Assembly (NCBI GenBank): GCA_032718475.1
Contig: JAUCBJ010004839.1
Location: 62,001-126,000 of the forward strand
Direction: 5' to 3'
Origin: Nemertoderma westbladi
Lineage: Eukaryota > Xenacoelomorpha > Nemertodermatida > Nemertodermatidae
DNA length: 64,000 nucleotides
Position numbers and translations under genes: made by a program
Part shown: piece by piece, positions 33,100 through 44,149 of the stretch
Layout of the letters: the number at the start of each line of letters is the position of its first letter
Numbering within the stretch: the stretch's first letter is position 1
The notes under the pieces: model-generated
What the model saw: only the letters and a program-made list of their open reading frames with translations
Told to the model about the DNA's origin: nothing
Database searches by the model: none

Positions 33100-33473
33100 T
33101 ATAAAAAACCTAAAAATTTGCATAAATTTGCAGCGCCACCTAGCGGTGCAGAATTATTTTAACAAAATTTCACCTGATAGTTAGTTATGTTGCCCCATCT
33201 CTAATCTATCATATAAAAAAACTTTCATGTGATTAGGTTCAAAACTGTAAAAGCCTTAAGGTTTTAAGCGCAACCAAGTTTTTTTTATTGTTAACTAGTA
33301 TTAACTAATATTAAATAGCGAAAAAAAAAAAATTTCTGACCTGTCATGTAGAATAGCATCTTAGGCACCAATATTCCAAATTATAGCCGAAAACAAACAA
33401 TTTTGAAACGCTGAGAGTGATAAATGGAAGAGTTGTCCGAAAATGGTGTACCCCCCCCCCCCCCCCCCCCCCC
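33100..33473 (+). repeat. Dispersed repeat R2 with CTCF-like motif, copy 1, ending in poly-C
   Basis: The segment from TTTGCATAAATTTGCAGCGC to GTTGTCCGAAAATGGTGTAC plus a 23-C tract is repeated inverted at 63662-64000. It includes the block GCGCCACCTAGCGGTGC. Confidence 0.9.
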
Positions 33474-34555
33474 TTAAGTCCCATCATGTGAGGACTTCAG
33501 CAATACTTTGCAGAAACAAGTTGCTTCTTACGAGAGGTGCCTAGCCTAATGTCGAATGGTATGGGCCATGGAGCCGAAATTTATTAGCTACTGTATCTTG
33601 AGGGTAAAAATTACTTACAGTAGTACACACAATTTCATGTAAATGTGCAATTATTGTAACTTTTCGTAAAAATTATAATAAATTTGGCATTATTAGGTTG
33701 TATATTGTGCCCTTTCTTTTCCAAAAATTTATTCGAACTGACCATTTTCCGAGACACACTTGTCTGCTAATTTCTGGGGATGGGTATTATATTTTATTGC
33801 AGGCAGGCACATCTTCATACATGTTACATGTTACATGTTACATACATGTTGAATATTTAAAGTATAACACTAAATTATCGCAGTGCAGTGCCACCAAGCG
33901 TTTAATACTGGAACATACTAAAGGTTTCATGAATTAAAATACTAAAAATCTCTCTAGGTGGCGTCAATAACTTATGGTAGGTGGGAGGGGGGGAGGGGGA
34001 TGCGGCGTTGGTGTAAATTTACGGGGTGAGGTGGGGGTAAGTGCTGGAGCTGGGGGATATTACAATAATCACTTGGCGGTGGTGGTCATGGTAGCACCAA
34101 TCACTTTCATCTCTATCCGAAGACCAACATCATCCTGCCGAAAACACGTAACTGGTGCGATGGACAGCACGGGCGTGCATCCAACCCCGCAAAGAATTGC
34201 GGAGCTTACACCAGTTATCCTGATATGTTGTGTATATGCACGTTGAATTATGGTGCACCGGCTCGAAAGGAAATTCTAAAAGTGGCGAAATCGCAGATAT
34301 AGATGGACCGATATACACCCGTCAATTCGCGCAGAGTACAGACGTTTATTCGAGATCGTTGATAAAGAAAATCCCGCCCAGAAAACAATGGTCGTCTGGT
34401 TGAGTATAACTTTAAATCTAAAAGCGTCCGCATCCGTGGAGGAGTTTTTTAGCAGCTCGTCATGAAGATATTGACGTCAAAATTTCATGCTGGAGTGTTG
34501 CTGGCATTTCCAATAAGACTAGTTTACCCAATGTATCTACGATTCTTAATATATA
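33474..34555. other. Region without recognised genes
   Basis: Short ORFs only. There is a triple ACATGTTAC repeat near 33820-33850 and a G-rich patch at 33980-34060. Confidence 0.5.
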
Positions 34556-34925
34556 TATATAATGCAACTGCAATGCAGCATTCCGATCGTAGTAGTAGTA
34601 GTATGCTACAATGCAGCATGCCTAATGTGCAGTAGTAGTAGTATGCTACAATACAGCATGCCTAATGTGCAGTAGTAGTAGTAGTAGTAGTAGTATGCTA
34701 CAATGCAGCATGCCTATGCCTAATGTGCAGTAGTAGTAGTATGCTACAATAAAGCATGCCTAATGTGCAGTAGTAGTAGCAGTAGTAGTATGCTACAATG
34801 CAGCATGCCTAATGTGCAGTAGTAGTAGTAGTAGTAGTATGCTACAATGCAGCATGCCTAATGTGCAGTAGTAGTAGTATGCTACAATACAGCATGCCTA
34901 ATGTGCAGTAGTAGTAGTAGTAGAA
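34556..34925 (+). repeat. Minisatellite built from the L-AGT LINE tail
   Basis: About eight units of around 40 bp read TGCTACAATGCAGCATGCC, TAATGTGCAG and (TAG)n. The first unit, AATGCAGCATTCCGATCGTA then GTAG, matches the 3' end of the L-AGT LINE (AATGCAGCATGCCGATCC then (TAG)n at 24935). Confidence 0.85.
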
Positions 34926-37507
34926 GCTACTCTACGTGAACGCAGAATACAACAATATTCAATGAGCACTGCTGGAGAAATGCAGACGAGTTCATACCAG
35001 ATCTACTCATACCAGATAACCAGTATAAATAAATTTGGCGTTCCCATGGACTTCTGTAGAATATAGATAGTAATTCTACTGTATAGAACATCGGTGAGAG
35101 GGTTTCAGGCTTTATGGTATCTTTTGGACTACCGGTAGTACTCAGACTACTTACTTAAAAAAAAAATAAAATAAAATTACCTCGCTCATATGCAAAACCA
35201 TGCAAGATTTAAACGCTCATATCGCAGCTATTTTATGACGAAATTTAGATTCTGTTGCATATTTGGAATCCTTGCACAACCAGCTTTCTAATAGTGCCAA
35301 GTGACAGGACTTTGGCCTTAAAGGCCTTATATGGAGGACAGAATTTTGCATCGTGGGCGGACATAGAACTGTGGGGTGTGGACTATGTTAACATGGAAGT
35401 GTTAACACGGGTAATTATTTCACCAGTGTTGTTATGACAAGACTGGATCTAGACTCGCGGGTCTGATTTTCACTGTCCGAACTCTCTCGACCTATTAGTA
35501 GTAGTAGTGGTAGTTATATGATACGTGGGAGTTACTGTGGCGAATTATGTTGTAGAACTCCAGTGAGATTGCTGACTTCTTGCGGTGAATATATGATTTA
35601 ATGTCTTATGTTAATAATAAAACAATGATCAAAAATACACAAGCAGAATAGCAAAATAGTGTCTCATTTAATCCCCATAAATGGGTGTAGAGTGTGCTTG
35701 GCAACATCTTGTAATATTACTAATTTTGTTGTTTTTATTTAACCAATTTATGCACCCCATTTCACGTGGGTAGGATTGAGTCCCATCCCAATATATCATT
35801 GTTCCGACATATTAAGAAGATTCGACGAGATCGAGTATGTTTTTACATAAATATAACAAGAAAAAATGTCGGTTCTACTTCATATACTACCACACAACAG
35901 AACCGTAGTTCATATGGATACTATACAAAAATCAAGAAGGAACTCAACCATCAAAAAGGCAACAAAGGGAAATTCCAGGTTAGCTGTACATTGTACATTA
36001 TGAATATATTATGCACTGCAGTGATTTGTACAATGTACTGTCGCCAGTCATATAAATACACACTACCACACTTGTCTGTCCCATGTGTCCAGTCATTCTG
36101 CCTCACCACCCCCTTTGTTCTCTGCTAACTGAATCAATCCCATAGGAGTAATTCATTCACTGATATCCAAGAACCTATACAACATCAGGTGTTGTACATA
36201 CTAATGGTCAGGACTATAAACGAATGCCACATCTAATGTTACGTTAATGTTACATCTACTATAGTGGGTGCTGGGCATGACTGGGTATCTCTTCTATATG
36301 TTACTTATAATAGAGTAAAAAATTAATTTAAAAAACAATTTCATAAATATATTATATAATTTTTATTTTTTTTAACTATTTTTAATTTTAATGGTTATTT
36401 TTTATATATTTTCCCCAATAAATAGGTGCTACATGTATTGTCTGGAACCTCCTTCTACGTTCCCTTCCTGACTTTTGTATTTTTATGGAAACTTCAAGGC
36501 TTCATTATAATCATCCTTACTAATGAATGATTCACACTGTACTATATCGCAGTATACAGTGCCACCAGTAACGGTATATTGATGCATCAGAGTGGATGCG
36601 TAAGGAAGCATCCTGTCATCGTTGCTCTGTTCTCACCCACTCACATGAGTTATTATTCGGTTATGAAACCTTGACGGTTTTCATCCTTCCGGAGATAAGC
36701 AAATCTCCTCTCCCTGAAGATAAATCATGAAATTTGAACACTTCAGTAGATAATAGACAGCATTAGGAGAAAAATTTAAATGTTTTGAGTTCTATTGACT
36801 CTCGGTTATTGTTTTGGTTAGAATAACGTGCCACTGTAACATACTCCTTATCCTTAAACGAAATCTAACATTATTAATTCGCTGAGACGACATGGGGCTT
36901 CCATCAATAGCAACCCCCTCCCACTGTCTCCAATAATTATGATATATTATCAATAAAATAAAATTTAACATATCGAAAGAATGCCACTTTAGCAACAAAG
37001 AAATATAATTCAACGCCAGCCAAGATTAAATAATAAAAATTAAGATAGAGAAAAAAAATAATAAAAAAAAAAAAAAAAAAAAAATAATTGGTTTACTAAT
37101 GAAAGTTGAACGAGATTTATTCGAGACAAATTGGTTTTCTTGTAGTTCTTGTTTGTTGGGTCCTTATAAATCTTTATGGCCGATAGTAATGTTCTACAGC
37201 AGAATTATACCGTTTGGAAATATAACTTTTCACAGAGACGCCTGTCAACACATGCGCTTGTAATATTGAAATAATAATAATTATTGAAATAATAATAATA
37301 ATATATTATATTTATATAGTGCCTATATTCAATAATTGCGTTGATAATAATAATAAGTAATAATAATTTATGTATCCACCTATTATATGTATGTCATATC
37401 CTCCCGCGGTTATTTGTTCACCACTGATAGATCCAATTAGTTATTGATAGTTTTTTTAAGTTGGTTTGGACTATTCGATATATGAAAGGTACGTTACAAC
37501 ACTATAT
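34926..37507. other. Region without recognised genes
   Basis: AT-rich. It includes an A-rich run at 37050-37085 and, at 37262-37345, an (AAT)n TTTATATAGTGCC stretch resembling the 3' tail of L2-like elements. ORFs are short and not family-like. Confidence 0.5.
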
Positions 37508-38796
37508 TGTGGGGCGAGCCACGAAGTTGGCGGAGCCTTAGCGAATTGACACTGTTAGGGGGTGGGTCAATTTATGCAAATAGTTGTCGTCGTCGTCGTC
37601 GTCGTCGTTGTCGTCGTCGTCGTTGTCGTCGTCGTCGTTGTCGTCGTCGTCGTTGTCGTCGTCGTTACGATTTTGACATGCTAATAACTTTGTCGGATTT
37701 AAAGCTGCCAAGTTGAAAATTTGTAGGTATCAATATAAGCAAAAGTTGAGATTTTTGAGAGACTTTCAGACACCATCAGTGCAATGGTCTCCCGCTAGAG
37801 GGCCACATGTCTAAACATTAAATGGCCACCCATTTCTTTGCTTTTAATCCGTTTAAGCTGAAACTTGGGAAGTATGTACTAGACCATTAGCTGTAAATTT
37901 CAAAGGAGGCTAATCTGTCTGCAGTTCTCCAGTCTGCCGCTAGAGGGCGAAATGTCCCGAATGTGAAATTATTCTTCCATTTAGTTGTTTATGATCTGAT
38001 TACGCTGAAACTTGTCATATATGTACTAGATGACATCCTGAGTCTTTGTGTGGATTGTAATCGGTCCGAAGTTTTCCAGTCTCCCGCTAGAGGGCCACAT
38101 GTCTAAACATTAAATGGCCACCCATTTCTTTGCTTTTAATCCGTTTAAGCTGAAACTTGGGAAGTATGTACTAGACCATTAGCTGTAAATTTCAAAGGAG
38201 GCTAATCTGTCTGCAGTTCTCCAGTCTGCCGCTAGAGGGCGAAATGTCCCGAATGTGAAATTATTCTTCCATTTAGTTGTTTATGATCTGATTACGCTGA
38301 AACTTGTCATATATGTACTAGAAGACATCCTAAGTCTTTGTGTGGACAGTAATCGGTCCGGAGTTTTCGAGTCTGCCGCTAGAGGGCGAAATGTAGGAAA
38401 GTGATAACCTTTGCGAATTCCTTGATCTTAATCTATTTAAGCTGAATTTTGGAATATACAGTACCGGTATGTACTAGACCACATGCCTCGTCTTTGTGAG
38501 GAAGGTGATCGATCCGTAGTTCTTTAATATGCCGCTAGAGGGCTAAATGTATGAAAGTGAAAACCTTCCAACATTTCGTTATTTATGATCCGTCAATCGG
38601 AAACTTGGTAGATATGTAATAGACCATAGGCTGTGGCTTTGTAGGGAAACTAATCCTTCCTTCTTCAGTTACCCAGTCTCCCGCTAGAGGGTTAACGTTT
38701 TCCGGGAAAATCTTCTCCTATGTTTTTATAATCCTTTCGAGTTGATACTTAGCATTAACTCATTTCACGTGCTGCGCGAAGGCCCCACTTCGTGTA
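37508..38796 (+). mobile_element. MITE-like element, GTGGGGCGAGCCACGAAGT family, long copy 3
   Basis: Begins GTGGGGCGAGCCACGAAGTT and ends GTGCTGCGCGAAGGCCCCAC. Inside are a (CGT)n run and then about seven diverged units of roughly 110-300 bp. Each unit contains a CCGCTAGAGGG motif, a GCTGAAACTTG phrase and ATGTACTAGA. Segments 37795-38040 and 38090-38330 are near-identical duplicates. No ORF is seen. Confidence 0.8.
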
Positions 38797-38865
38797 TACT
38801 GTACTGGCGCGTCTACGCACTGCCAGTAACCCATATAACAACTTTAATTACTTTTACCGCTTTTG

Positions 38866-39062
38866 AGGCTCCTGTCTACAGGAGCTGTTAAAATTACTAG
38901 AATCACTATTTCCTGATTGGTTTTAAACTGGGTACCTAGCAACGCCATCAGCTGATTTCAAAATGCCATATTGCTGATTTGGCGACAGGAAATAGTGATT
39001 GTAGTAATTTTAAGGACTATTTTTAAGGGCCTTAAAAATTCTAGAGTCACTATAAAACAACT
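38866..39062 (+). mobile_element. Short TIR repeat (MITE R3), copy 1
   Basis: The ends TTAAAATTACTAGAATCACT and AGTGATTGTAGTAATTTTAA are inverted relative to each other. The core (GATTGGTTTTAAACTGG, CATCAGCTGATTTCAAAATG) is repeated inverted at 43690-43897. Confidence 0.75.
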
Positions 39063-39109
39063 ATAAACACTATTATTAAATATAGAGGTGATTGTTATCC
39101 CAGGTGGAT

Positions 39110-39243
39110 ATCGTAGTTTAAAACAGAATAGAATAAGTATTGCGATTCTAAACAACATTTCGTCGAAACGTTCCGTTTGAATTAATTGAAATATAATGTT
39201 GTTTAGAATCGCAATTATTCTATTCTGTTTTAAACTATTATTA
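39110..39243. mobile_element. Hairpin MITE, about 130 bp
   Basis: AGTTTAAAACAGAATAGAAT...GATTCTAAACAACATT is followed, after about 30 bp, by its reverse complement, so the two arms form an almost perfect 45-bp stem. Confidence 0.8.
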
Positions 39244-39327
39244 AATTTAAAGGAGTTATCAGGATGCAGGTTACATCAACGCTCATAATTGAATTCGCTT
39301 TCATTTTAAAAATACAGAACCTACCTA

Positions 39328-39335
39328 CAGCCCTA
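39328..39335 (+). repeat. 8-bp target-site duplication, left
   Basis: CAGCCCTA, repeated at 41469-41476. Confidence 0.85.
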
Positions 39336-39527
39336 CAGTGCCGGATTAAGCCTCTGGTGGCCCTAAGGCACATTTTAGTAATTTCCAAAAATGGCCCGAA
39401 AATTTACCTTTTTCCGCAAATCCTTTCAAAAGAAAAAGCTGCTAAAAGCAACCGAAATCGAGAAAATGTTGAGAATGAAATATAAAGTATTCTCTTTAGT
39501 ATATAATATTTAATAGTAATTAGTATT

Positions 39528-39778
39528 CAAAAAGCAAAGCACACTGTCGGCCGAAGCCGGAGGCGACCCGAAGGCTCCTCTTTCGATAGCGGCTACCCGA
39601 GGGTAGGGGTGGGCGATACTCCTATCCCAAGATTTGCTCCCAGTTATTTAACTGGTACTCATTTTATCGACCCCAGTGGATGAAAGGCTGAGTGGACCCT
39701 GGCGGGGCTGAACCTACACCCAATAGATTGCAGGCCCGGCGCTCAACCAACTGAGCTACCCCGCCAAATTAATTAAAT
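39528..39778 (-). mobile_element. tRNA-derived SINE, unexpanded copy 1
   Basis: On the minus strand the head reads GGCGGGGTAGCTCAGTTGG (A box TAGCTCAGTTGG), with a B box-like GGTTCAGCCCC. The body holds GGGGTCGATAAAATGAG and ACCAGTTAAATAACTGGGAG, then one GATAGGAGTATCGCCCACCC segment and a CGAAAGAGGAGCCTTCGGG tail ending in T-rich sequence. An 11-bp duplication (TAATTAGTATT at 39517-39527 and 39779-39789) flanks it. This copy shows what the SINE looked like before minisatellite expansion. Confidence 0.9.
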
Positions 39779-39964
39779 TAATTAGTATTATAATATTTCA
39801 AATAAGTACTTTAATAATAAGTACTTTGCAAAAATAGTTTTCATCAAGAATTGTAACATTACTAAACGGCATATTATGCCTATAAAACCTTTGCTATAAA
39901 ATGTGTAATGGTTTTGGTAGAATTTCTCAAGCTTTAATTTTTAATATATTAATGGGACCATTAC

Positions 39965-40740
39965 CCCAATAATCTATTTGTTTTATTTATAAAGCTACTA
40001 TTCTGAAATTTTAACACAATGAATGATCTGTGATCTTTTATATACTATGAAAACTGATATAAACCGATTCTTCGAAAAATATGGCACTTTTTGAACAGGT
40101 CGGGTTTTTTCAAAATTTGTATAAATTTTGAGGCATTTATATGTAAATTAGCTCATGTTTAAGCATCTGTAATACCACCTGCATTGAAGTTATTGGTCCA
40201 AGACTTTGGTAAAATGGACCTAGATAATATATAGGCCATCTTCTATGAAAATTTTAGCACAAAATTATTGTTTTTGAAAGATTTATGGGGGTTTTAGTAT
40301 TTCCGGGCTATATTTTGGGAATCAAATATTTTGTGATAGACAAAGTGTAGCAGTTACAAAACCGGGTCTAGAAGATCCAAACGGCCATGTTTTACAAAAC
40401 CAACGATAGTAGTCCTAAAGCTGCTGAACATTTTGGTATAGGTTTGATGGAAATTGAGTAAAAAATAAAATAGTAGTAGGGAATTTAGTGAGAAAAAAAG
40501 TCAAAATCGACAAACCGATAAAATGGTTGTTTTATACAGAGAGTCATAAATATCAGCAAAATATTATGTTGTTGAAAAGAGCAGTTTTGAGGTCAAAAAT
40601 AATTCAATGTTGAAAACCGATATCACCTTATGAAAGCCCTTCTATCAAACTACAAAAAATTGTGTAAATTTTCGTAAATTTCATTTATGCGGGGGTTATT
40701 GTTGGCCCCCTTAAGCATTTAGCAATTTTGATCGGATCGT
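39965..40740 (+). repeat. Dispersed repeat family R1, copy 2
   Basis: This is the longest copy of the family seen in intron 7. It sits inside the hAT-like element, so R1 may be part of that element's interior or a separate element nested in it. Confidence 0.65.
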
Positions 40741-41189
40741 GGGAATGTGTTATTTATTTTCTTTAGGGTAGGTTTCGCAGGGTACTTATCTGTACAGGAC
40801 TTCAAATTCAAAATTGCAAAATTCAATACACGAGGGCAGAACATCTGAATTTCGGTTATATTAAATTACAGTAGTGACAAGAAGTTATTTCTGACACGTT
40901 TTTTTTTTTATCAACAACTATTTTATCTACAATTTATTTATCCTTTTTTTTATATATTAGAGCCTATATAAAACTCGTTTCCGGTAAATAAAATTAATTT
41001 TGCACTACCGTATCTCAACGCCATACATTTACTACAGTATGTACAGTATTTCCATGTCACCACGTCATTATTTGGTTGTTCTATAAAGTTTAAGAGTATA
41101 ACTACAAATAATTCCCCACAAATAAATAAAATTAAATTCTCCACTGGTCATAATTAGCCCTTTAAAGTATTACTGCCCATGTTTTATTA

Positions 41190-41250
41190 TTTCCCTGCCA
41201 TCAGGTCTCGAACTAATAACACAGCACCTGTCGGTTGACTGAGCTACAGT
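41190..41250 (-). mobile_element. Second tRNA-like SINE head
   Basis: The minus strand reads TGTAGCTCAGTCAACCGACA (A box-like), then TTAGTTCGAGACCTG (B box-like GTTCGAGACC). The spacing is about right for a tRNA-derived promoter, but no full cloverleaf is present. Confidence 0.55.
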
Positions 41251-41630
41251 AGAATTTTGTACTTTCTATCACAAATTTAGGGATAGAAAGTAGTCGAAAG
41301 ATGCACTTTCTTGCTCTGTTTTCTAGAAATTTTAGTGATTAAAAATGTAGACTTTTCAGATAAAAATATTTTTTTCACAGTATAATGACTCGCTGAGAAA
41401 AAATGGTCCGTATTTTCTGCTAGCCCTAAGGCACGTGCCTTATATGCCTTAAGGTTAATCCGGCACTGCAGCCCTACAGCATTCCTCTACGCTTTCCTCT
41501 TGGTACGCTTTCATTGTATTAAAACGATGCCTAATCGTCTGTACTTGTATACTGTACAGTTGTATTGTAATGTGAATTGGAATTTAAAGTGATAGCGATA
41601 GCTCGGATGTGAACTGCTTTGGGAATTTTT

Positions 41631-42058
41631 GGACCGGTGTAGCAGGCTGAGATTGAGATAACTCCCCACCAAATATGACTCCCCAGTCTTCTCAGCCTAG
41701 GATGAAAACACGCCCCAGTTTTCTCCATAGATTTCTTAATTAACGGAAAGGAGCAGGTTACATTGGCGGGTTTTCTAACCAAAACAATACACGATATGTC
41801 AATAACATAGGTTACAGTTTTATTTTTTGCAATATACGAAAATAACACAGGTACGGATATGAATTATAACTCAATTAGCCTAAGGGGAGTGTTGTCAGCC
41901 TAGGCTGAGATAAATGGGGAGTGTTCTCCGCCTAGGCTGAGACGACTAAGGAGTGTTCTCAGCCTACGCTGAGACGACTGAGGAGTGTTCTCAGCCTATG
42001 CTGAGATGACTGGGAGGTCAATTCAAGAGGGAGTTATCTCATCCTTGTACACCGGGCC
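41631..42058. mobile_element. Inverted-repeat element with AGGCTGAGA repeats
   Basis: The left arm, GGACCGGTGTAGCAGGCTGA then GAGATAACTCCC and CCCAGTCTTCTCAGCC, is mirrored at the right end by CCCAGTCATCTCAGC and GGGAGTTATCTCATCCTTGT then ACACCGGGCC. The right arm has about four tandem CAGCCTA(G/C)GCTGAGA units, themselves palindromic. The GGTTAC/AACCAAAACAATA module lies in the middle. Confidence 0.75.
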
Positions 42059-42289
42059 GTCTCCCATTATTGAATTGAATACACAATTAAAATTAATTAA
42101 TATCTGTGCAGTATAACTTTATTAGTTTTGTGAATCATGTTAAGGACGGTAGGGAAATCCTACCCTTTATAGTTTTCCGGTTTTTCGTAATTACGATCTA
42201 ATTACTCTCCTCATCTTATTTCGCTGCAAATTTTGATTGCGTTTTTTTCCCTGTGCAGTAGTGTGCTTTGTGCTAAATTGAAAAGCATG

Positions 42290-42897
42290 TATGATGTAGG
42301 CCTGTACTACAGTACCGTACAGTAGTATCTCTTTCTAGTCCATTTTCTACTGTAGAGTGCTGTAGGAGTTATTGCAGTTCATACTACTACTACTATGTAT
42401 GATGTAGGCCTGTACTACAGTACAGTAGTATCTCCTTCTAGTCCATTTTCTACTGTAGAGTGCTGCAGGAGTTACTGCAGTTCATACTACTACTACTATG
42501 TATGATGTAGGCCTGTACTACAGTACAGTAGTATCTTCTTCTAGTCCATGTTGTACTGTAGAGTGCTGCAGGAGTTACTGCAGTTCATACTACTACTACT
42601 ATGTATGATGTAGGCCTGTACTACAGTACAGTAGTATCTCTCTCTAGTCCATGTTGTACTGTAGAGTGCTGCAGGAGTTACTGCAGTTCATACTACTACT
42701 ACTATGTATGATGTAGGCCTGTACTACAGTACAGTAGTATCTTCTTCTAGTCCATGTTGTACTGTAGAGTGCTGCAGGAGTTACTGCAGTTCATACTACT
42801 ACTACTATGTATGATGTAGGCCTGTACTACAGTACAGTAGTATCTCTCTCTAGTCCATTTCTACTGTAGAGTGCTGCAGGAGTTATTGCAGTTCATA
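42290..42897 (+). repeat. About 103-bp satellite, 6 copies
   Basis: Units begin ATGTATGATGTAGGCCTGTA and end CAGTTCATACTACTACTACT. Copies are highly alike, with CTCCTTC/CTTCTTC/CTCTCTC variants. CTGCAG and GTACTACAGTACAG palindromes lie in each unit. Confidence 0.95.
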
Positions 42898-42955
42898 CAG
42901 TTAACAGACGAATTCTTTCAAAATGGCGGAGTAGTTGTCATCAAAATATATTAAC

Positions 42956-43165
42956 ATGGAATCATGTATTAGTTGCGGTAAGCAATATAAAAATAAAAGA
43001 TCATTGAATACCCATAATAGTAAATACCATTCAGGTAATTGGCGACCCAAGGACAAGGTGCATACCCATACGTCTAATGGAGGAGAAAATCTAGAGATCA
43101 ACTTAAATAATATGACAGAGTTTGAAATTTGGAAACAGACGTTTGAAATTAACACAAAGTCATAG
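42956..43165 (+). CDS. Small ORF with one C2H2-like zinc finger (69 aa)
   Basis: From the ATG at 42956 the frame encodes MESCISCGKQYKNKRSLNTH followed by NSKYH, a C-x2-C-x12-H-x4-H arrangement typical of a classical zinc finger. A hydrophilic tail ends at a stop at 43163. The ATG starts 59 bp after the last satellite unit. A lone finger in such a short protein could be a real small gene, one exon of a larger gene, or a transposon fragment. I see no splice partners and cannot decide. Confidence 0.4.
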   Translation: MESCISCGKQYKNKRSLNTHNSKYHSGNWRPKDKVHTHTSNGGENLEINLNNMTEFEIWKQTFEINTKS

Positions 43166-43219
43166 CAATAAATATTATAGTTTAATCGGTTATATGTAAT
43201 ATTCTTAATTCAAAACTTA

Positions 43220-43618
43220 TATTCTAGCGGTAAATTTGAACGCCATCTAGCGACCGATGTTGATGGTTTAGGTCTCTGACCGTACCTAATAATTAATTGA
43301 GAACCATCCATAGGTTATTCAAAATCAATGAAGTGGTTCCAAAGTTATTAAGCCTAGACTAAGTGATATTTAGCGCCTCCTAGAGGCGGACCATTTAAAT
43401 GCATGACACCAAAATTCTGAAAACTTTCTAAACTTTTGACGTTACTATACTTGTGAACCACGTTTGGTATAATTTCATCAAAGATTCACTGAGTTACTGT
43501 ATTAGCATTCAAAGATTAAACGGACCGACCGACCAACCGCCTGGCAGACCGACAGATAGAAGCGAGGTTGAGATGGTACGCGTATTCTAAACTCGCTCAC
43601 TTTCGTGGCTCGCCCCAC
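43220..43618 (-). repeat. Partial element ending in the GTGGGGCGAGCCACGAA terminus
   Basis: The right edge, TTTCGTGGCTCGCCCCAC, is the family terminus seen at 5384, 14093 and 37508. The interior has CGCCATCTAGCGACC and CGCCTCCTAGAGGCG motifs and a GACCGACCGACC run. The other end is not recognised. Confidence 0.6.
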
Positions 43619-43689
43619 AGTGTTAGTCAATTTAACGTTTGCTTGTCAGTTCTGTCAGTGGCCCTGTGTTACCGGATGGTGCCTCTGGT

Positions 43690-43897
43690 TGTTTTAAGGG
43701 CTTCCGAAATAGTGACTCTAGTAGTTTTAAGGCCCTTAAAATAGTCCTTAAAATTACTAGAATCACTATCGCGACTATTTCCTGCCGCCAAATCAGCAAT
43801 ATGGCATTTTGAAATCAGCTGATGGCGTTGCCGAATCGAATCCAGTTTAAAACCAATCAGGTAATAGTGATTCTAGTAATTTTAACGGCTCCTTGAA
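43690..43897 (-). mobile_element. Short TIR repeat (MITE R3), copy 2
   Basis: Inverted copy of 38866-39062, sharing ATCAGCTGATGGCGTTGC, TTTTGAAATCAGCTGATGG and TAGTGATTCTAGTAATTTTA. It contains an additional inner inverted repeat of GTGACTCTAGTAGTTTTAAG. Confidence 0.75.
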
Positions 43898-43949
43898 ATG
43901 TCTACTTGAATGACTTAACACCAATCTTAGTACAAAAATTTACCGGAAA

Positions 43950-44020
43950 GGGGGATTGAACGCAGCACCTAGAGTTTCCAAATCCCACGCTCTACCATCT
44001 TCACCACTGCGCCGTCTACC
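43950..44020 (-). mobile_element. tRNA-like SINE head or tRNA pseudogene
   Basis: The minus strand reads GACGGCGCAGTGGTGAAGAT (A box-like GGCGCAGTGG) and GCTGCGTTCAATCCCCC (B box-like). The arms do not form a convincing tRNA, so it is not called as a functional gene. Confidence 0.5.
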
Positions 44021-44149
44021 AACTTCGCCATATGAAGCAAACCTAACTGGAAATTAACAACACCAACAACGGAATGACTACTAGTTGAATACCTCGTTTT
44101 ATTAATAAGCATTGATTTCAGTAATTAATGTAATGAGGGCCTTCTCCCC

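Larger units (their letters stand above)
39336..41468. mobile_element. hAT-like non-autonomous DNA transposon, 2.13 kb
   Basis: The terminal inverted repeats are CAGTGCCGGATTAA at the left and TTAATCCGGCACTG at the right, and GCCCTAAGGCAC blocks lie slightly inside both. An 8-bp duplication, CAGCCCTA, flanks it, as expected for hAT insertion. The interior has no transposase frame. It carries a nested SINE with its own 11-bp duplication (39528-39778), the R1 repeat (39965-40740) and a second tRNA-like SINE head (41190-41250). Confidence 0.88.

Noticed and set aside
39690-39766. Functional tRNA gene
   Set aside because: The A and B boxes are those of a SINE head, the cloverleaf is incomplete, and the body and tail of the SINE follow.
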